From assembly GCF_000724625.1 (NCBI RefSeq), contig NZ_CP007139.1:1116001-1180000 (forward strand): a stretch of 64,000 nucleotides of DNA, given 5' to 3'. The notes below the pieces were generated by a model. The model saw only the letters and a list, made by a program, of their open reading frames with translations, had not been told where the DNA came from and did not search any database. Below, one piece after another: positions 41,147 to 49,826 of the stretch. This stretch comes from Fimbriimonas ginsengisoli Gsoil 348 (GTDB lineage Bacteria; Armatimonadota; Fimbriimonadia; Fimbriimonadales; Fimbriimonadaceae). Position 1 is the stretch's first letter; each line of letters opens with the position of its first letter. Both the position numbers and the translations under genes were made by a program.

Positions 41147-41803
41147 TTAAGGCAGAACGATCTGCAAGACTAAAGGCGCGGGATGCCCGGGAGTTACCGG
41201 GTCGCACGGCTCGAGGCCGTTTGGCTGAGTGGCATCATAGGTGGCGGCCTCGCCTTCTTGCAATACGAAGCTCTCTTCGCCGACGACCACCCGCACCTTT
41301 CCCCGCAGCCCGTAAACGAACCGCTCCCCGCTCGGATCCGCCGTGATGTCGCTGGGGCGGTAAACCTCCACGACGAACGGAATCAACCGCGAGCCCTCTC
41401 GACGACAACGAAGAGGACGGCCGAAGTTGTCGGCCAAGCCGTACCAACCAAGCCGGCTCCGCTCGGCCGGATCGCCGATTCGCTCGTTGGTAGAGCTCTC
41501 CGCTTCCCCGTTCCGGTTGACCTTGGTCGCATACCAAACCGCGTCCGCGTTGGTGTGAAGGCGATAGTATGCACCTTCATTGGCTCCAGGCCGCCGGGAG
41601 GCCGGATCGGTCGGGACCATGCCGAGAGCTCGGCAGAGCTTCTCCCGAGTCGCTTTTTGGACCGGCAAACCGGACTCCACGCGAAGGAGTGTGTTCTTAC
41701 TGATCCCGGCGAGCTCGGCCAGATCGCGGACGGTGTATCCGAGTAGGTTTCGGTTGCGCCGCATGGAAGCGCCGAACTCCGCCAGGTTCTCGGATTCGGA
41801 CAT
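41147..41803 (-). CDS. XRE-family regulator with cupin domain
   Basis: About 218 residues. HTH_3 domain about 8-62 (FGASMRRNRNLLGYTVRDLA then ELAGISKNTLLRVESG). C-terminal cupin about 100-218 (PFVVEVYRPSDITADPSGER, FVYGLRGKVRVVVGEESFVL). Such regulators sense small molecules such as polyamines, sugars or phosphonates and repress nearby genes. It diverges from the prepilin gene. ATG 41803 is chosen; the upstream 29-codon extension has no support. Confidence 0.88.
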   Translation of the reverse strand: MSESENLAEFGASMRRNRNLLGYTVRDLAELAGISKNTLLRVESGLPVQKATREKLCRALGMVPTDPASRRPGANEGAYYRLHTNADAVWYATKVNRNGEAESSTNERIGDPAERSRLGWYGLADNFGRPLRCRREGSRLIPFVVEVYRPSDITADPSGERFVYGLRGKVRVVVGEESFVLQEGEAATYDATQPNGLEPCDPVTPGHPAPLVLQIVLP

Positions 41804-41921
41804 GCCACTTATTGTGTCGCTTGGAATTGGACCAAATCTAGGTGAATTGTCCCAACCTCGAGTCCGGCCATAAAGCCGGGATCTTGACATTTCCAGATAG
41901 CGTAACAGACACTATTCAATT

Positions 41922-42767
41922 ATGCTGCGCCGAAAAGGCTTTACTCTTATCGAACTGCTGGTAGTAATCGCCATCATTGCGATCCTCGCCGCCATTCTCT
42001 TCCCGGTTTTCGCCCAAGCCAAGGAATCGGCGAAGCGCACCGCGTGCCTCAGCAACTCGCGCCAGCAAGGGACCGCCCTTCAGCTCTATCTGCAAGACGA
42101 AGACGGGATGATGCCGACCGCATATCAGCTCAGCGCGACGGGCGAGTACCACGACGTTTGGAACCTCCTGCTTCCATACACGAAAAACCAGGAGATCTTC
42201 TTCTGCCCGGATCGTAATCAGCGCGGATGCACGGGAGATCCGGGCCAGCCGGAAGACTCTCGCTGTATCGGCTACGGCTTTAACTGGGGACCGCTCCAAA
42301 CCTTTACGCCCGGAGACTTCGAAGGGGGCCTGATGGAAGCTTACGACGCGGGCGACGATTGGCAGGGAGCGCGGGGCAGAAACGAGAGCGCGGTCCTAAG
42401 CTCGGCGGAGACGTTCGCGTTCGGCGACACTCACGATCGCACCTGGTACACGATCGCTCTGAACACGATGCTGAGCAAATTCGAGGGAACCACCAATCAC
42501 GAGCTGGTCCACGGTGGCAAGCTCAACATGAATTTCGTCGACGGCCACGCAAAAATGGTGGCGTGGAAAGTCGGCCTCGTAGCCCCCGGCCACCTCGGCC
42601 CGCGCGTTTCCTACCTCTTCCCCAAGAACTCCAACGACTGGAGCAAATGGTGCGCGGATCCCGCCGCCAACGTCACCGTCCCCGGTGGCCTGCGAGGCGG
42701 CCTGCAAATGCCGTGCGGGGACGTAGCTCAGTACTACGCCGACAAAGCGGAGTGGGCTCCCGACTAG
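41922..42767 (+). CDS. Prepilin-like protein, DUF1559 family
   Basis: 281 residues. The type IV pilin N terminus [20 protein letters not shown] has the prepilin peptidase site KG|F and the Glu at +5, followed by a long hydrophobic helix. The globular part has the DUF1559 signature ([38 protein letters not shown], the H-x9-DG-type motif), with a Cys pair near the C terminus. This family is hugely expanded in Planctomycetes and Armatimonadetes. It is exported and assembled by the type II/IV pilus machinery; no machinery genes are nearby. Confidence 0.92.
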   Translation: MLRRKGFTLIELLVVIAIIAILAAILFPVFAQAKESAKRTACLSNSRQQGTALQLYLQDEDGMMPTAYQLSATGEYHDVWNLLLPYTKNQEIFFCPDRNQRGCTGDPGQPEDSRCIGYGFNWGPLQTFTPGDFEGGLMEAYDAGDDWQGARGRNESAVLSSAETFAFGDTHDRTWYTIALNTMLSKFEGTTNHELVHGGKLNMNFVDGHAKMVAWKVGLVAPGHLGPRVSYLFPKNSNDWSKWCADPAANVTVPGGLRGGLQMPCGDVAQYYADKAEWAPD

Positions 42768-42850
42768 CCGGGGATTTTTATCCCGGTAGAACCTTGAACC
42801 GCGGGCGAATCCACCGCTGGCCCGCCGACAACCGCAGGGGGGCCAAAGCC
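42768..42850. repeat. Palindromic repeat family D, degenerate copy
   Basis: Shares the 20-base core GGTAGAACCTTGAACCGCGG with 14927-14990 and GGGGATTTTTATCCC at its left, but the right half is changed by insertions and an extra GC-rich inverted segment. It abuts the stop codon of the prepilin gene. Confidence 0.65.
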
Positions 42851-42855
42851 CGTCG

Positions 42856-43167
42856 CTACCTGTGCTTGACGACGTCGGCGAGATAGAGGCAGGAAAAGGC
42901 GATAACCGCCACTGAACCACCAAGAATCTTGGCGATGGTCTTGCGGCGAGAAACGGGAATATCGCTCAAGAACATCATCGAAAGGGCACAAACGACCTGA
43001 ACGAGTCCGAGCAAGAGCAGATTAAACGTAGTCCTTGCCGATGCATTGTCCCCCACCCAAGAACCTGGATTGAAAACCGAGACCAAGCCTAACAGCGCGG
43101 CAAAAGCAACGCTGACGGTTATGCACACTGTAAGTCTGGAAAACGCCTTCAACAGTCCCGGACCCAT
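42856..43167 (-). CDS. Small membrane protein downstream of nuoG
   Basis: About 103 residues starting MGPGLLKAFSRLTVCITVSV, with three probable membrane helices (about 8-28, 45-65 and 78-98). It begins 13 bases after the nuoG stop on the same strand, so it is likely co-transcribed with nuoG. It has no recognised motif. The longer ORF upstream overlaps nuoG and is not supported. Confidence 0.6.
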   Translation of the reverse strand: MGPGLLKAFSRLTVCITVSVAFAALLGLVSVFNPGSWVGDNASARTTFNLLLLGLVQVVCALSMMFLSDIPVSRRKTIAKILGGSVAVIAFSCLYLADVVKHR

Positions 43168-43180
43168 GGCAGTGCCCCGC

Positions 43181-45340
43181 TTAACCGTTAACTTCCACCG
43201 GCGCCGTATGATCCTGCGGATCGGGATCGGGGCCGACGCCAAGTAGGAACCCTTCCCCCTTAAGCGAATCGTACGACGCACCCACGAACTCCGGGATCTC
43301 GGCGGCGATTCGCGCCAAGATTTCGCCTGGATTGAACGGAGGGGCGTAGGGGCGAAGGCGGATCGCCAATTCCGTGTAAACGCGCCACGCCGGCTTGGCA
43401 TCCCCTTTCCATGGCAGCACCTGGGCGAACCGCTGGACGCGGCGCTCCAAGTTCGTGAAGCTTCCTTCAGCCTCGGTCGGAGCGGTCATCGGGAGAACGA
43501 CGCTCGCGTAGTGCAGCGCCTCGCTCTCCGTATGGTGCTGAAAAACCAAGAAGTCGACATTCTCCAACGCGCGACGAACCAGGTCGCGATCGGGATGTGC
43601 GTCGAAGGGGTCCACGCCGGCGAGCCACAGCGCCTTGATTTTTCCGACGGCGCACGCTTGGAGAATCTCATGAGTGTTGAGACCATTCTCAGGAAGAACG
43701 CCGAGGAGCGTCGCTCCTTCCTCGTTCGCTCCACGGGCGTAGTTGTTGAACGTGCCACCCGTAACCATCGAGAGCCCGGCCAACGTCTCGACCGCGTCGG
43801 CGCCGCCCGGCGCATCGTAGATACCGCGTGTCGTGATCGTCGCGCTACCCGCGACGATCCCCGCGGCTTCGCGCAGGGTGGCGGCCGGCACTCCGGTCAC
43901 CGTCTCCACATATTCCGGCGTGAATTGACGTAAGTCCTCCACGAGCGCCGACGGGACTTGTGCTTTGCCGGTGGAAACCAGCTCGTTCAACAGACCGTTC
44001 GCCAGCGCCGCCGCCGTCCCCGGTTTGTAGCGCAGGATCAGGTGGGCGAAACTGTCGGCGTCGGTCGGTCCATCATGGGCGACGACGACCCTGGTTCCCT
44101 TGTTGAACCAAGCCTTGCGGACGCGGAGGAAGAGGATCGGCTCCTCGTCGGCTAGCGAGGTTCCGAAAATGAGGATCGACGGAACGGTTTCGAAGTCCGC
44201 GATCGTGTTCTGGACCGTCTTGACGCCAAGCTTGTTCTCCAAGCGATTGGCATTCGAGATCAGATCTTTCTCGAACCGATGGTCCAGGTTTTCGCTACCA
44301 AACTCGCCCCGCACAAGATTTCGGAAGGTGAAAAGGTCTTCGTTCGAGAGCCGTGTGGAGGCTAACGCCGCCACGTCTCCTCCTTGGAAAACGCTCAGAA
44401 TCTGGCCGTACGCGGTCGCCCAGTCGGAAGGCGCCAGCCCGGCCCCCTCGCGAACCAGCACCTTCGAAAGGCGCTTGTCCGAATTCAGCGAGTAGTGCCC
44501 AAACTTGCCGCGGTCGCAAGTCCACTCTTCGTTGACCGCCTCATTGGTCCGGCCGTTGATCCGAGCGACCTCGTCGACCCGATAGTCGACGTATACGTTG
44601 CATCCGTTACTGCACACCGTGCAGATGCCGGGGCGGGTCTGGAGGTCCCACGGGCGGGCCCGGAACCGGTATTTGGAGCTGGTCAGGGCGCCCACGGGGC
44701 AGATCTCGATGACGTTGCCGCTGAATTTTGACTCGAAGGTCCGCAGCTCAAACGTTCCGGGCTGCGTCTTCGCGCCTCGGAAACGGAGCGCGAGCTCCGC
44801 CTCACCCGAGATCTCCTCGGTAAATCGCACGCACCGGCCGCACTGAATACACCGTTCGAGGTCGAGCGTTACGTACTGGCTCAGCGGAAACGCTTTCGGC
44901 GCGTGGCGCTTCAGCTCCACGAACCGGCTCGTGCTGGGGCCGTAAAAAAGGGTGTTGTTCTGAAGCGGGCACTCGCCGCCCCGGTCGCAGATCGGGCAAT
45001 CGAGCGGGTGGTTGATCAGCAGAAACTCGAGGACGCCGCGTCGGTCGTTGTGCAAGAGCTGCGTGTCGGTGTAGACCATCAGCCCCTCGGAGGCAGGGAG
45101 CGTACAGGCGGTCTGCGGTTTCGGCATCTTCCGCACGGATCCGTCCGGCTGCTTGAACCCGATCTCGATGAGGCACATGCGGCACATGCCGACCGGCTTC
45201 ATTCGAGGGTGGTAACAGAAGATCGGGACTTCGAGCCCGAGACGCTTCACCGACTCGACGATCAGCTCCCCTTTGGGGACCTGGAGGGCCACGTCGTTGA
45301 TGGAGATATTGACGAGCGGGACGTCCGCGACGGCTGCCAT
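43181..45340 (-). CDS. nuoG: NADH-quinone oxidoreductase subunit G
   Basis: About 719 residues. The N-terminal [2Fe-2S] ferredoxin-like domain has FCYHPRMKPVGMCRMCLIEI. The two cluster segments CPICDRGGECPLQNN and CIQCGRCVRFTEEISGEAEL follow, then ICPVGALTSSKYRFRARPWD and the GICTVCSNGCNVYVDY segment of the molybdopterin-like domain. It carries electrons from NADH in complex I. The other nuo genes are not in this window, so nuoG is separated from the usual operon or this is a second copy. ATG 45340 gives the family N terminus. Confidence 0.92.
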   Translation of the reverse strand: MAAVADVPLVNISINDVALQVPKGELIVESVKRLGLEVPIFCYHPRMKPVGMCRMCLIEIGFKQPDGSVRKMPKPQTACTLPASEGLMVYTDTQLLHNDRRGVLEFLLINHPLDCPICDRGGECPLQNNTLFYGPSTSRFVELKRHAPKAFPLSQYVTLDLERCIQCGRCVRFTEEISGEAELALRFRGAKTQPGTFELRTFESKFSGNVIEICPVGALTSSKYRFRARPWDLQTRPGICTVCSNGCNVYVDYRVDEVARINGRTNEAVNEEWTCDRGKFGHYSLNSDKRLSKVLVREGAGLAPSDWATAYGQILSVFQGGDVAALASTRLSNEDLFTFRNLVRGEFGSENLDHRFEKDLISNANRLENKLGVKTVQNTIADFETVPSILIFGTSLADEEPILFLRVRKAWFNKGTRVVVAHDGPTDADSFAHLILRYKPGTAAALANGLLNELVSTGKAQVPSALVEDLRQFTPEYVETVTGVPAATLREAAGIVAGSATITTRGIYDAPGGADAVETLAGLSMVTGGTFNNYARGANEEGATLLGVLPENGLNTHEILQACAVGKIKALWLAGVDPFDAHPDRDLVRRALENVDFLVFQHHTESEALHYASVVLPMTAPTEAEGSFTNLERRVQRFAQVLPWKGDAKPAWRVYTELAIRLRPYAPPFNPGEILARIAAEIPEFVGASYDSLKGEGFLLGVGPDPDPQDHTAPVEVNG

Positions 45341-45429
45341 GGTGGGGTTCGGGCGTCCATCTACGCGTGCAAGGCGCCCTTGGATGTTGTGTACCTGAAA
45401 ACCGCGTCTCGAGGCGTCATGCTTATGCG

Positions 45430-45999
45430 ATGGAACGGGGTCTGACCACAAAGGAGACGCTCTTGGGTTGTGGCGTTTTGGTGGTCGCCGCCGCTCTCGT
45501 CCTGGCAATCGGCCTCCGGATAAGGGGCAAAAAGATGGATCAGGGGGAGGCGGAGCGGATGAGACAGGTGTACGTGGCGCTCTCGATGTACGAGTCGTCT
45601 AACGACGGCATCCCCGCCCCAAGCCTCGCCTCGCTTGCTGTTTCCGGGGTCGATCCCGCGAATTTCCTCGCCACCGGCGACCCGTACGCCAACACCAAAG
45701 CACCTGCATATCCCATCGACGGCAGCCGGCCGCGGGCGCCGCGTAGCTCGGCCTACCGAATTTCGTTCAGCTATGCAGGAGCATTTCCCGAGATCGCCAA
45801 GCGACTGAATCGTTCCGATCCCCTTGTCGGTCTTCTTGCAAACGAATGGATCGGCAAGGTGTCCCCTACCGGCGACTTTGGTGCGGACGTTTCCGGGCCG
45901 ATCATGCGGATCACAATGGACGGCTCGGTCTACCAGACGGCCGACCGCGGGGGGCCTAAGCCGCTCGGCGATGCCGAGGATCTATTCCTTCGCCGTTAA
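45430..45999 (+). CDS. Membrane-anchored protein with pseudopilin-like layout
   Basis: 189 residues. One N-terminal helix (ETLLGCGVLVVAAALVLAIG) is followed by a polar region (MRQVYVALSMYESSNDGIPA) that resembles the linker of type II secretion pseudopilins and DUF1559-like proteins, and a Pro/Gly-rich C terminus (GSVYQTADRGGPKPLG). A prepilin cleavage site is absent, so it may simply be an inner-membrane protein. Unknown function. Confidence 0.6.
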   Translation: MERGLTTKETLLGCGVLVVAAALVLAIGLRIRGKKMDQGEAERMRQVYVALSMYESSNDGIPAPSLASLAVSGVDPANFLATGDPYANTKAPAYPIDGSRPRAPRSSAYRISFSYAGAFPEIAKRLNRSDPLVGLLANEWIGKVSPTGDFGADVSGPIMRITMDGSVYQTADRGGPKPLGDAEDLFLRR

Positions 46000-46047
46000 G
46001 CGATATTCTCAAACGTATGCGCGGCCCCGCGCGTCTGAGAGTTAGGA

Positions 46048-46590
46048 ATGCTGCTCGCCTACAAGATTATCGTTTCGACGCTGCTATCGGTGGCGCAGAA
46101 TGGAATTCCAAAGGAGGAAGCGCCATTCAAGGCCCTCGGACAAATGACCGGCGCCGACTCCCAGGTGGAGAGCCCCCGGGTGGAAATGGTTCAGGACAAC
46201 GCCAACTGGGCGAGGGTATGGCGCGACCACCGGCAGTCGACGAACGTCGTTCCCGGCATCTCGGCGCCCGTTACCGATCTCCCCGACCGGCCGGTAGTCG
46301 ATTTTGAAAAGAACGTCGTGCTGTGCCTCTTCGGCGGACAGTCGCGGAATGTCACTGGCTTCGACATCGTCGATGTCGGGGACGAGAAGGGGACCGCCTT
46401 CGTGCGTATCCGCCCCCAGATCCTCCCCCAAGCCGGTGCGAGCGTCCTCCAGAACGCCTATATTCTTATCGTCCTCCCTCGTACCAAGCGCAAGATGACG
46501 GTCGAACTCGACCAGTCCTCCCTCGGCGGCCGCGGTTGGCGGACGCTGGCGTCGTTCGGGCCGACGGTTAAGGAGAAGACGAAGTTTTGA
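46048..46590 (+). CDS. PrcB_C-like domain protein
   Basis: 180 residues with a weak hydrophobic start. The C-terminal 100 residues (PVVDFEKNVVLCLFGGQSRN; GFDIVDV; YILIVLPRTKRKMTVELDQ) match the PrcB_C domain pattern, originally described in a spirochaete protease complex and widespread in secreted proteins. There is no protease gene beside it. The function is not known. It ends exactly at a repeat of family E. Confidence 0.6.
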   Translation: MLLAYKIIVSTLLSVAQNGIPKEEAPFKALGQMTGADSQVESPRVEMVQDNANWARVWRDHRQSTNVVPGISAPVTDLPDRPVVDFEKNVVLCLFGGQSRNVTGFDIVDVGDEKGTAFVRIRPQILPQAGASVLQNAYILIVLPRTKRKMTVELDQSSLGGRGWRTLASFGPTVKEKTKF

Positions 46591-46591
46591 A

Positions 46592-46699
46592 GGCGTTGGG
46601 CGTTGGGAGTTGGGCGTTGGGAATAGGGTAATGCCTACAAGCTACTAACGCCTCAACGCCTCAACGCCTCAACGCCTCAACGCCTTAACGCCTTAACGC
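46592..46699. repeat. Tandem octamer inverted repeat, family E, copy 1
   Basis: Left arm GGCGTTGGGCGTTGGGAGTT GGGCGTTGGG and right arm six tandem octamers (four CTCAACGC, two CTTAACGC, 46652-46699). The arms are partly complementary (GCGTTGGG with CTCAACGC). It starts two bases after a stop codon and ends just before the phyH stop. Confidence 0.85.
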
Positions 46700-46703
46700 C
46701 TTC

Positions 46704-47591
46704 TCACAACACACTTCCCGCACTGCAGTGCGATCCAGGGGTGTGAACGACGTGGGCGATTTTGAGATCGGCGTCGGGCTCGATTTCCTGCTGAAACTGA
46801 GGGTCGGGCTGCCAGTGGAACTGCGGGCTATCCGGAAACATTCGGGCGAAGGCGCGGAGGCCGAGCGGGATGAGCTTTAGGCGACTCGTGACCCAGTGGA
46901 TGTCCCAAGGGCCTTCCTCCAAAATCTGCTCGGCGGCGCGAAATTCGTAGTAGATCGTTCGGCGCAACGCATTTCCCAAAGCTCGCGGCGAGCCGTGGAC
47001 GACCATCACATCGTGGAGAAGAACGTCGCCCGGTTCCATCTCCACGACTGTCGAGCCGGGAGGGCTCCATCCGTGCTCTTCTTCTAGCCGGCAAGCGTCC
47101 AGGCGGTCGCGTTGGCTTCCCGGAATGACCACGAGCGCCCCCGCCCCTTGGCGCGAGGAATCGAGATAAAGATCGTAGTTGAAGATCCGGTGTTTGCGCG
47201 GATGCACTGCGTCTTGGTGCCAGCGAATAACCTCACCGTCTCCCTCCTGCTTAAACACCATCGACTCGTACGTAGGCACGAAGTTCCGCCCACAAAGACT
47301 CTCGGCCACCCCCAAGACTTGCGGGGCGCCTAGCATCGCCAACGACGCCTCCTGCCCCTTGTCGTGCAGATAGTCGACCCGGTACATCACCTCTCCGACC
47401 TCGCGTTTGGCCCACGCGTAGTCCCCACGTTCCGCTTCGCTCAGGTCGGGGGAAGTTCCCCGCTCCATCCAGACCGTCCCAGCGGATTGAAGCGCCTCGA
47501 GCAACGGACCCGTAATCCAATTCCGAAGGATCAAGTACCCGTTGGCGTCGAAGAACGCGATCTGCTCATCGGTGAGGTGATGCGAGCCCAT
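46704..47591 (-). CDS. Phytanoyl-CoA dioxygenase family protein
   Basis: About 295 residues. LTDEQIAFFDANGYLILRNW is the classic PhyH N-terminal helix-strand. The iron facial triad is His-x-Asp in IRWHQDAVHPRKH and the distal His in VVHGSPRALGNALRRT, with the 2-oxoglutarate Arg following in LRRTIYYEF. Members hydroxylate lipids, ectoine, halogenated or sugar-derived small molecules, so substrate is open. ATG 47591 is supported by a TATTCT box six bases upstream. Confidence 0.9.
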   Translation of the reverse strand: MGSHHLTDEQIAFFDANGYLILRNWITGPLLEALQSAGTVWMERGTSPDLSEAERGDYAWAKREVGEVMYRVDYLHDKGQEASLAMLGAPQVLGVAESLCGRNFVPTYESMVFKQEGDGEVIRWHQDAVHPRKHRIFNYDLYLDSSRQGAGALVVIPGSQRDRLDACRLEEEHGWSPPGSTVVEMEPGDVLLHDVMVVHGSPRALGNALRRTIYYEFRAAEQILEEGPWDIHWVTSRLKLIPLGLRAFARMFPDSPQFHWQPDPQFQQEIEPDADLKIAHVVHTPGSHCSAGSVL

Positions 47592-47597
47592 AGCGTA

Positions 47598-47603
47598 AGA
47601 ATA
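47598..47603 (-). promoter_or_regulatory. Predicted -10 box of a leaderless transcript (phyH-like)
   Basis: TATTCT on the minus strand, six bases, then ATG at 47591. Confidence 0.55.
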
Positions 47604-47663
47604 ACGCAGAGGGTGCCACGGGTGTAGGCGGATGTCCGTGCCGCCGAAACCCGTGCGCATGGC

Positions 47664-48959
47664 TCACATAACTTCCAAAACCACGGGCCTCTGCGCGACT
47701 TCCTCGTCCGAAAACGTGATCGCGTTCGATACCCTTTCCGCCGCGTGCTGGGCCTTTTTCTCGGTCGAGGCAAAGACGGTGAAGAGCGGCTCGCCACGCG
47801 CGATTCGAGCGCCGACAATGGTGTGGACTTCGACTCCGGCAGAGGGGTCGATCTTATCCTCCTTCTTTCTTCGTCCGCCACCGATGTCGATCACCGCTCG
47901 ACCGACCAGTTCCGCGTTGATCGTTTCGACCCAGCCATCCGCTTGCGCCTCGACCGTCTTGCGAACCGCGGCTTGCGGTAACTTCGCATCGATCGAGGCG
48001 CCTTGAGCGGCGAACCACTGCCGAGCCTTCTCATACGCGTCACCCGACTCCAGGGCTCGCCTTGCCATCTCTCGGCCAGCCACTAGATCCGGAGCGAGCC
48101 CGGCGCCGCGCAAGGCGACTCCCGAAAGGTCGAGGCACAAATCGATGAGCCTCTGCGTGCCCGCATCGTTCGGCTCGTTGCGCAACGCCTGTCGCGCCTC
48201 CTCGATCTCGATCGCGTTCCCCACGCACCCGAGCGGCTGCTCCATATCGGTGAGCGCAAGGTGGCAGTTGAGACCGCAGGCCTTTGCCGTCCGAGCTAAC
48301 GCGGCCGCCAAAGACCGAGCTCCGGCCTCGGTACGCATAAAGCCGCCGGATCCGCTCTTGACGTCGAGAACGATGACATCGGCCCCGCCCGCGATCTTCT
48401 TGCTAAGAATGCTGGATACAAGCAAGGGGATCGACTCGACCGTGCCGGTGACGTCGCGTAGCGCGTAGATCGCCTTGTCAGCCGGAGCGAGGTCGGGAGA
48501 CTGACCGGTGATCGCAAGCCCGATCTTGGCCGCCTGCGCCTTCATCTCCTCCGGCGTCAGGTCGATCCGGAATCCCGGTACCGACGCGAGCTTATCGAGG
48601 GTCCCGCCGGTAGTGCCGAGTCCGCGCCCGCTCATCTTCACCAGAGTCAGCCCGCATGCGGCGAGGATCGGCAGCAAAATGATCGTCGTTTTATCGCCGA
48701 CTCCTCCGGTGCTGTGCTTGTCCACCCAGGGCTTGGGCAAGCCAGAGAGGTCGATGCGGTCCCCGCTCTCCGCCATCGCCATGGTGAGCCAGGCGGTTTC
48801 CTCGTCGTCGAGCGGGTTCAGGTAGGCGGCCATCAGCCAGGCCGCCAACTGATAGTCGGGGATCGTCCCTTTGGCCGCCCCTTCCGCGAGGAAGTGCAAT
48901 TCCCGATCTGTATGGCGCTTCCCGTCGCGGCGGGTGGTGATGATGGTTTGAAAGTTCAT
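47664..48959 (-). CDS. Pyrimidine-nucleoside / thymidine phosphorylase
   Basis: About 431 residues. WVDKHSTGGVGDKTTIILLP is the family phosphate-binding segment, preceded by LTMAMAESGDRIDLSG. LVKMSGRGLGTTGGTLDKLA and DVKSGSGGFMRTEAGARSLA complete the signature. It cleaves thymidine, uridine or deoxyuridine with phosphate to base and (deoxy)ribose-1-phosphate. Sequence alone does not separate DeoA from Pdp, so no symbol is given. It is not next to other nucleoside genes. The start is either ATG 48959 or ATG 48971. Confidence 0.92.
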   Translation of the reverse strand: MNFQTIITTRRDGKRHTDRELHFLAEGAAKGTIPDYQLAAWLMAAYLNPLDDEETAWLTMAMAESGDRIDLSGLPKPWVDKHSTGGVGDKTTIILLPILAACGLTLVKMSGRGLGTTGGTLDKLASVPGFRIDLTPEEMKAQAAKIGLAITGQSPDLAPADKAIYALRDVTGTVESIPLLVSSILSKKIAGGADVIVLDVKSGSGGFMRTEAGARSLAAALARTAKACGLNCHLALTDMEQPLGCVGNAIEIEEARQALRNEPNDAGTQRLIDLCLDLSGVALRGAGLAPDLVAGREMARRALESGDAYEKARQWFAAQGASIDAKLPQAAVRKTVEAQADGWVETINAELVGRAVIDIGGGRRKKEDKIDPSAGVEVHTIVGARIARGEPLFTVFASTEKKAQHAAERVSNAITFSDEEVAQRPVVLEVM

Positions 48960-49010
48960 CGGGCTATCCATCTCTGAATACCCGTTCCGGACCCGCCGCC
49001 ACCGCCGACA

Positions 49011-49826
49011 CTACGGGAGAGATTCGGCTAGTACGAAAACGAGGGGGGCGTTCCAGTTGATTGCCATCTCGTTAACGGTGAAGTTCGCCTCGCGGTCTTC
49101 CCACTGCTTGGCGGGCGGGCTCTTCCGGTTGGCGTTCGGACCGCCCGCGAGCATTCCGGGCCACGGTTGCTCGATACCGTCGGCGCCGCTGGGGCGGTGG
49201 TGCGGGTGCATGTACCTTTTGCTTCCCAGCCAGGTGACGAAGCTGGTGTTAAACGTATTTCGTCCGAGCAGGTAATGCAGCGAGTCCTGCGCGCAGTTCC
49301 GATACTCGGCCTTCGGGGTGAAACGGTTGGCGATGAGCGCCATCATCGCGTAGTTGGCCACCACTGAGTTACTGCCCCAGATGTAATCCTTCGACAGCAT
49401 CGGCACGCGGTAACCGTTCGTTTGCGTCCGAGCCGCGATTTCGTCCGCCGCCTTCACCGCGTCCGCTTTGATCTTGCTAACGGCGTCCGCATCCGCCTCC
49501 TTACGTCCCGACAGGGCGTAGGTGTACATCGCCATGTTCCCCACGACGGGCCAGCCTTGAGGCGCGTCTCCTTTGATGGTTGGGCTCCACTCGCCGTAAT
49601 GCGCCAAGAAGTAGTCGTTGTACTCCTTGCCGCCGCTCAAACGGAACAGCTCGGCGGCGGCCCATAAACGCTCGTCTTTCATGTTGTCGTCGCCGTAGCC
49701 GCCGGTCCCGATGCCGGGAGGGTTTCGGAAGGTGGCGTCGCCGTTCGAGCGGAGCCACGCCCACGCATTTCCTGCGGCGCCCCCACAGTGGTTGGCGAAG
49801 ACCCAGTCGTACTTCATTATATACAC
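49011..49826 (-). CDS. GH9 glycosidase, C-terminal fragment of a frameshifted gene
   Basis: Residues from KYDWVFANHCGGAAGNAWAW to the end carry the second half of the GH9 catalytic domain: GYGDDNMKDERLWAAAELFR, DYIWGSNSVVANYAMMALIA, LHYLLGRNTFNTSFVTWLGS and the general-acid region ANFTVNEMAINWNAPLVFVL. The N-terminal half is in another frame (49815-50742). They belong to one original gene with about 575 residues, interrupted near 49815-49823. Confidence 0.85.
   Translation of the reverse strand: MYIMKYDWVFANHCGGAAGNAWAWLRSNGDATFRNPPGIGTGGYGDDNMKDERLWAAAELFRLSGGKEYNDYFLAHYGEWSPTIKGDAPQGWPVVGNMAMYTYALSGRKEADADAVSKIKADAVKAADEIAARTQTNGYRVPMLSKDYIWGSNSVVANYAMMALIANRFTPKAEYRNCAQDSLHYLLGRNTFNTSFVTWLGSKRYMHPHHRPSGADGIEQPWPGMLAGGPNANRKSPPAKQWEDREANFTVNEMAINWNAPLVFVLAESLP

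Noticed and set aside
42856-43401. 181-residue ORF downstream of nuoG
   Set aside because: Only the last 103 residues (from ATG 43167) look like a protein; the first part overlaps the end of nuoG out of frame.
46652-46699. Regularly spaced short repeats as a CRISPR array
   Set aside because: Direct 8-base tandem units without spacers; no cas genes.
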